Below are positions 60,050-64,000 of a DNA stretch of 64,000 bases, in pieces. The notes below the pieces were generated by a model. The model was not told the origin of the DNA and made no database searches. It worked only from the letters and a program-made list of their open reading frames with translations. Numbering within the stretch: position 1 is the stretch's first letter; the number at the start of each line of letters is the position of its first letter. Origin of the DNA: Fasciolopsis buskii (lineage: Eukaryota > Platyhelminthes > Trematoda > Plagiorchiida > Fasciolidae); the NCBI GenBank assembly GCA_008360955.1, contig LUCM01004404.1, forward strand, positions 33,442 to 97,441, given 5' to 3'. Made by a program: the position numbers and the translations under genes.

Positions 60050-60640
60050 CAGCCTCTGAATCTCGGTTCCTTCAATATGAGCTCTTTCGTGCAGGCTGGC
60101 CAACAGGCTTGTGTAGCTGTGGTATTGGACTCACTTTCGATTGGTTTGGCATGTCAGTGGAACGCAAATTCATTATTCGAATGGCACAGTTCAACAAGGT
60201 TCACCCGGAGCCTTATCACGGCCTTTTCTGTGCACATCAAAAGACGAAGTAGCTCAAACTCACGTCGCCCGCAGGAGCAATGACCCTGGTATTGTGGTGG
60301 TAGCTGCCGATTTTGATGCATAAGTTGAGAAGCATATCGCATCAGAAGTTTGCCTAGGTGGTCCTTGTGCTTTCCTTTCCCACCGTGCGGAAAACGGGGA
60401 CAAGCTTCTCCAATTTTGTGTAAACCACCACTTGCTCTTATCCGGTGAGAATTTCTGCCACGATTCGCGTAGCATACCACATGGGATTTTAACGCCCGAT
60501 ACATCTTGAGTCAGGTCGACAACATCGCAATAAGCTATCGTTGGCTCGGTTCTGTTCAAAACTGCATTTCGTGCGGGGCCACGTGTGTAGAATCGAACGA
60601 CGCACTGGTTTTAATGCGTTCTTTGTTATAGTCCAATAGC
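60050..60640 (+). pseudogene. LINE APE-type endonuclease, frameshifted
   Basis: After the N-terminal block, the frame from about 60278 reads 'GIVVVAADFDA', a stop, then 'LGGPCAFLSHRAENGDKLLQ' and 'FCVNHHLLLSGENF', then 'QAIVGSVQNCISCGATC'-like sequence and 'ESNDALV'. The family has GDFN and SDHAL at the first and last of these. Here they are ADFD and SNDAL, so both catalytic blocks are damaged. A 119-codon frame at 59893-60252 is a shadow of the same region. Confidence 0.75.
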
Positions 60641-61119
60641 TATTGAACGCAAATCCTGTTACGCGTACAAAGTCCATCAGACTCAGATGTGTACACAAAT
60701 TACGAACAGCAACTATCGGGCGAGCTAAGAACACCCAGGAACAGTAGGGTTGGTAAGCACTTGAATCACATCAGGCGGGTGAGGCACTGCGCAACACGTT
60801 TCGCTTTCAGTCCCCGATCTACTGACCATCAAAAGTGGCTGAGTATAATGAGGCAAAAAAAACCCAACTCTAGGAATGTAAGCAAATGGATAAGAATAGG
60901 TAACATCTACTAAATCAAAGTGAAAAGGGCTTTAAGTACAATCGTGAAAAATTGTAGGTCAAATTAATCGAAGAATCGAAAATACCGGCTCCTTCCGGTA
61001 GCAGTAGAGGATCTTTTAAGCTTATAAGCGACAGTAATGGTTGAAGAACTTCGGTCATTGAAAAGCTATGTAATAAAAATGAAGAGCCTATTTACGAGCA
61101 AAGGTCCTACTTTCGGGCG

Positions 61120-61600
61120 GAACACCTCAAGAAGCAGTTTAGCTTGCCGGACACTCCGACTTTAGCACCTACGGATCCTCGGGAGGTGTCTGTTGACTCA
61201 ACAAGGGAATTGGAAGTAGAGTCGAACATCCATTTGTCGAAATGGGGAAAATCTGCCAGCCTCGAAGAAATCCCCGAAGTTTTAAAATGGGCGGAGGTAC
61301 CTAAGTACAATCGTTTACTTTCGTGTTCCGTGATCAATGGAACGAGGAACGTACTCCGTTATCGTTGGTGAGTTACTGATTTTATCAATCTTTAAAAAGG
61401 GAGCAAGCAGGGACTGTAGTAAACATCCAGGCATTCGTTTAATTCGGTTAGTGACCAAGATTTCAGTCTTGAGAATACTATGCCTTTTGCCACCGGTTCG
61501 CGAGTGTGAAGTCCGGGAACAGCAGGCCGGATTTCGCCTAGGTCGAGGTTACATCTGCATGGGTAGGCTACGTGCAAGATTACAAGGACACTGCACGCAT
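61120..61600 (+). pseudogene. LINE linker and RT fingers/palm start
   Basis: Frame one (61144-61371) gives 'PTDPREVSVDSTRELEVESN', matching the 'PPSE.EV...I' linker. It lacks the GPDG block, which is replaced by unrelated residues. Frame two (61337-61657) gives 'IFKKGASRDCSKHPGIRLI' and, after about 30 residues, 'EQQAGFRLGRG', which in active enzymes is 'EEQAGFRPGRGC.D'. The catalytic Asp and later RT blocks are absent. Confidence 0.75.
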
Positions 61601-61660
61601 GTTTCTCGCTGTTTTTTTTGCAATATTCGTTTGCCGTGCATACACCGGAAATTCTGAACG

Positions 61661-63207
61661 AACAGGCTCGCGTTAGACTAATTTCGCTAGCCGATATGAA
61701 ATGAAAAACTCTTGTAAGTTGTACCTTTTGGTGGGATTAGTTCAGCAACTGACTAAGGCCAATCGCATTGCTTACATTCGTGGGATGCAAGTGAATCTCG
61801 GAAGTCAAATTAGGTCATCAAATTGTGCCATCCAGAACGTGTACCGCAAAATATAACGAAGGCGTGCAAAACGCCTTTTACATGACGGCTTCGCCTCCTA
61901 TTCTGCGGGACTGGAGTTGAACATTGGTCATAAATTTGTAGTAGCTGTGAATCTGCGCAGAAAATTGACTGTTTTCATACATAATTTCCTCTACTATCTG
62001 CTTTGATGCCTTATACTGATTTTGTAGCATTTACTTCGTTGCATCTGTTTTATCGTTTACGAGATCTGTTCAGACCGACCGCACTCGCGAGAGTTATCGC
62101 TCTCGAATCGTATATACTGATCGGGAACTTCTCATGTGTAATCATATTGCTGCCATGCGGGTAGGAAGTTATACTACAATATGTTTATCATAGGTTTCTG
62201 AACTTAGCGTTCAGACCGCAAATGCTTGCAGTCTGAACGCCAAGCTCAGCGATCGAAATCTCACGAAAACCAGCTAGGTGAGCTGTGACTAACACAAATT
62301 TACAAATCCATCGAGATAATATTTTTATGATAGCTGATCTTTGGCTTCACTTTTCTATATTCTACTGACTGAGGGGACTTTGTCAATTGCGACGTAAGAA
62401 TCCAATGCGAGACAGCGGCCATGAATCACATGTCGAACGTCCTCCATAAAATCTTCCTATAAAACATGGTCTCATGGTACATATTGTGTCGACACCTAGC
62501 ATTAGGAGTTAATCACCGTACACAATAAACCCCGTAAAGAATGCTAGTTCGATATACAATTATAAACACATTCTGACTTAGTGATGAGAAAAACTAAGTT
62601 CCTCAGAAGACAAACAGTATCAGAGTAATTCACTTTATACAGCCTCATCTTTCACGAGTACACACAACAAATCGATTTGTCGCGCATCCACGAAAGATGC
62701 GACGTATGAGGCTGCTACTAACAGTATTATTTTTAATAAATCACATTTACAACTTCCAAATAGATTTTTTTCAGATTTAAGTAGAAAAGAGTCACTTGCT
62801 CATGGCTATTATTTTGCAAGTTTTGTATGTCGACCATTTAATTCATTTTCCAGCTCAGAAAATTGTACGCACAGGAGAACTCACTCTGTCGTGCATGGCT
62901 GACGTTTTGGATTGTTCCGTTGTGGAATACACAATGAACCACTTGTCGATCCGCATATGAAAGGGGTGTGGAAATTAGAGAAAATCCGCCCAAAGCCCAC
63001 ACACCTGCAATGGAACTTGCATGCAAACGCTAATTCGGGCCAGTTTGAATGCGATCGAGCAGTCAGTCGATTAATATACCTAAAAGCCGACACTGGGAAT
63101 CTAATTTGGTCACCCAGCGTTTGTCGAGAGAGTCAGTGTACGCACCAGCTCCCTATGCCAATTTCCACTATTTATGCTTAAGTGAAGTTTCCTCTGATGT
63201 GTATCCG
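61661..63207. other. Anonymous sequence with two hairpins
   Basis: Hairpin 1 (62198-62249) has 19-base arms, 'ctgaacttagcgttcagac' and its near complement, with a 14-base loop. Hairpin 2 (62640-62714) has outer arms cagcctcat/atgaggctg, inner catctttc/gaaagatg, and a perfect 14-base palindrome acaaatcgatttgt at its apex (62667-62680). No gene was recognised. The plus frame 62912-63181 has no motif. Confidence 0.45.
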
Positions 63208-63256
63208 ATGAATCACCGTGTGGGTCCTAAACGGACTAGCAATCCGCTCACGTTCT
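63208..63256 (+). repeat. Relative of the 21 kb foldback arm
   Basis: 'gatgaatcaccgtgtgggtc' and the following 'ctaaacggact...ccgctcacg' resemble 21039-21090. Only one arm is present. This supports a dispersed repeat rather than a chance hairpin at 21 kb. Confidence 0.45.
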
Positions 63257-63307
63257 CACTAAATCCAATAAAACTTCGGTCCAAACCAGTCAACGAAGGG
63301 CACGAAA

Positions 63308-63308
<1 letters not shown>

Positions 63309-63352
<44 letters not shown>

Positions 63353-63371
63353 TATATATATATATATATAA
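63309..63371. repeat. (TA)n microsatellite
   Basis: About 20 TA units, a single tgca interruption near 63349, then about ten more. It produces the 'YIYIYI' run in the 224-codon frame at 63049-63723, which is therefore an artefact. The tract lies next to a foldback fragment whose relatives at 5.8 and 26.4 kb also carry short TA tracts. Confidence 0.95.
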
Positions 63372-63398
63372 TTTCCGCTTCGGTGTCACCTTTGAAAG

Positions 63399-63450
63399 GC
63401 GAACAAGCTCGTTTTTCAGTTATTCGTATTCATGCCAATACATAACATTA
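63399..63450 (+). mobile_element. Terminal fragment of the foldback element
   Basis: 'ggcgaacaagctcgtttt' through 'cattcatgcc'-like sequence matches the left terminus of the 26320-26847 palindrome and the complement of the 5724-5910 copy. It breaks off near 63450, where a different inverted repeat begins. Confidence 0.65.
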
Positions 63451-63457
63451 AATACGT

Positions 63458-63777
63458 TCTGGAGATGGTTCAAGGGAAACTGTCCGTTTGCATTCACATC
63501 ATCTACACAGTTAGGAGCGGACAATCAAGAACTGTCGTGTCGCATCTTGAACACAGCCGAAACCGTATCTATCCGTTTGCGTAACCCCCCTCTATGTGCT
63601 CAGAAACAATTTGTCCACACTCATAAACTTCCCTGGCCCACTTGTCATTATCCAACAAGTGATCTACAACCTAATCGTGTGACAAACTTGACCAATTACA
63701 CACACACACAGACGCATTCTTAGAGTTGTGAACTCATGTGAATGCAAACGGACAATTTCCCTTGAACCATCTCCAGA
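63458..63777. mobile_element. Second foldback: 41-base terminal inverted repeats
   Basis: The left arm 63458-63498 and right arm 63737-63777 are inverted copies with one mismatch in 41. The interior at about 63560-63640 resembles the spacer and right arm of the 26.3 kb palindrome; in translation 'SIRLRNPPLCAQKQFV' against 'AIRLHSPPLCSQKQFV', and 'LPWPT' in both. The element is thus a relative with shorter repeats, or a composite. No transposase is seen. Confidence 0.7.
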
Positions 63778-64000
63778 CCATATTTATTTTGTGTATGGCA
63801 TGAAGTAAACTTCTCCATACCGCTACGCCAATTCACAGACTGATGGCCAAGTCACTTCTCCCTACACTGTCCAGCCTGTGCTAAAAGAGCGCAGAAAGGT
63901 GGATGATGGATAGGCATAGGGTTTACGTATCCAAGCACCGAAGGCAACATAGAGGGATTGCTTCAATCAAAGGAACGACTATCTGCAACACAACCCCCCC
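63778..64000. other. Anonymous sequence to window end
   Basis: No structure recognised. The window ends in eight C. Confidence 0.4.

Larger units (their letters stand above)
60040..61660 (+). mobile_element. RTE-like LINE, plus-strand copy with endonuclease and RT start
   Basis: In order: the endonuclease start with 'VQAGQQACVAVVLDSLSI' (60080-60140), the middle and end of the endonuclease (about 60270-60640), a linker with 'LKKQFSLPDTPTLAPTDPRE' (about 61125-61190), and the RT start with 'LSIFKKGASRDCSKHPGIRL' and 'REQQAGFRLGRGY' (61385-61555). Each block matches the expected order for this family. Several frameshifts and stops are present, and the sequence fades after 61660 without the YADD block. 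The spacing between endonuclease and linker suggests no large deletion. Confidence 0.85.

Noticed and set aside
63049..63723. 224-codon plus-strand frame, the longest in the window
   Set aside because: It runs through the (TA)n microsatellite (YIYIYI) and a foldback element; its openness is a by-product of repeats.

Overview
This window looks like repeat-rich intergenic or large-intron DNA from a flatworm, most likely a digenean trematode. No host protein-coding gene, rRNA or functional tRNA could be recognised. There are no operons, bacterial-type genes or CRISPR arrays, and reading frames are short and broken throughout. The assignment rests on the mix of mobile-element relics. These are RTE-like LINEs whose endonuclease starts resemble 'NVRTL..GQQA...CCVSETRIQD', a Penelope-like element, a Ty3/gypsy integrase relic, tRNA-derived SINEs with a hammerhead-like core, and foldback elements. 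This is inference; no database search was possible.

Layout. 1-8.2 kb is mostly anonymous, with half of a foldback element at 5.7-5.9 kb. 8.2-10.7 kb holds a cluster of four SINE copies sharing one tRNA-like head; three of them keep parts of a hammerhead ribozyme core. At 11.0-11.4 kb a candidate exon is followed by a copy of a second tRNA-derived SINE family. 16.3-17.8 kb carries a dead Ty3/gypsy integrase on the minus strand, flanked by another SINE. 19.36 kb has a 15-copy TGTAT microsatellite and 20.9-21.1 kb a small foldback repeat. At 23.8 kb there is another SINE and at 25.7 kb a small LINE reverse-transcriptase scrap. 26.3-26.85 kb is a large near-perfect palindrome. 27.2-28.1 kb is the 5' part of an RTE-like LINE.

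30.7-36.7 kb is the most structured region. A 966-bp LINE segment occurs twice in inverted orientation (about ten mismatches by eye). Between the arms lies a truncated, frameshifted Penelope-like element with a 97-bp direct repeat on either side. The minus-strand arm is embedded in a longer LINE copy with its 5' UTR.

37-60 kb is largely anonymous, with LINE 3'-end scraps, SINE copies at 47.2 and 58.4 kb, an unclassified repeat pair at 49.3 and 54.2 kb, an unidentified 180-codon ORF at 53.2-53.8 kb, and a dimeric tRNA-like repeat at 56.9 kb. 60.0-61.7 kb is the best-preserved plus-strand LINE, with endonuclease, linker and start of the RT, all frameshifted. 63.2-63.8 kb has a TA microsatellite and a second, composite foldback element related to the one at 26.3 kb.

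None of the elements looks autonomous: each has frameshifts, stops, lost catalytic residues or truncation. They do not work together as a pathway. The region reads as nested, decayed insertions, with one recent rearrangement (the inverted duplication) and possibly one ribozyme-bearing SINE family.
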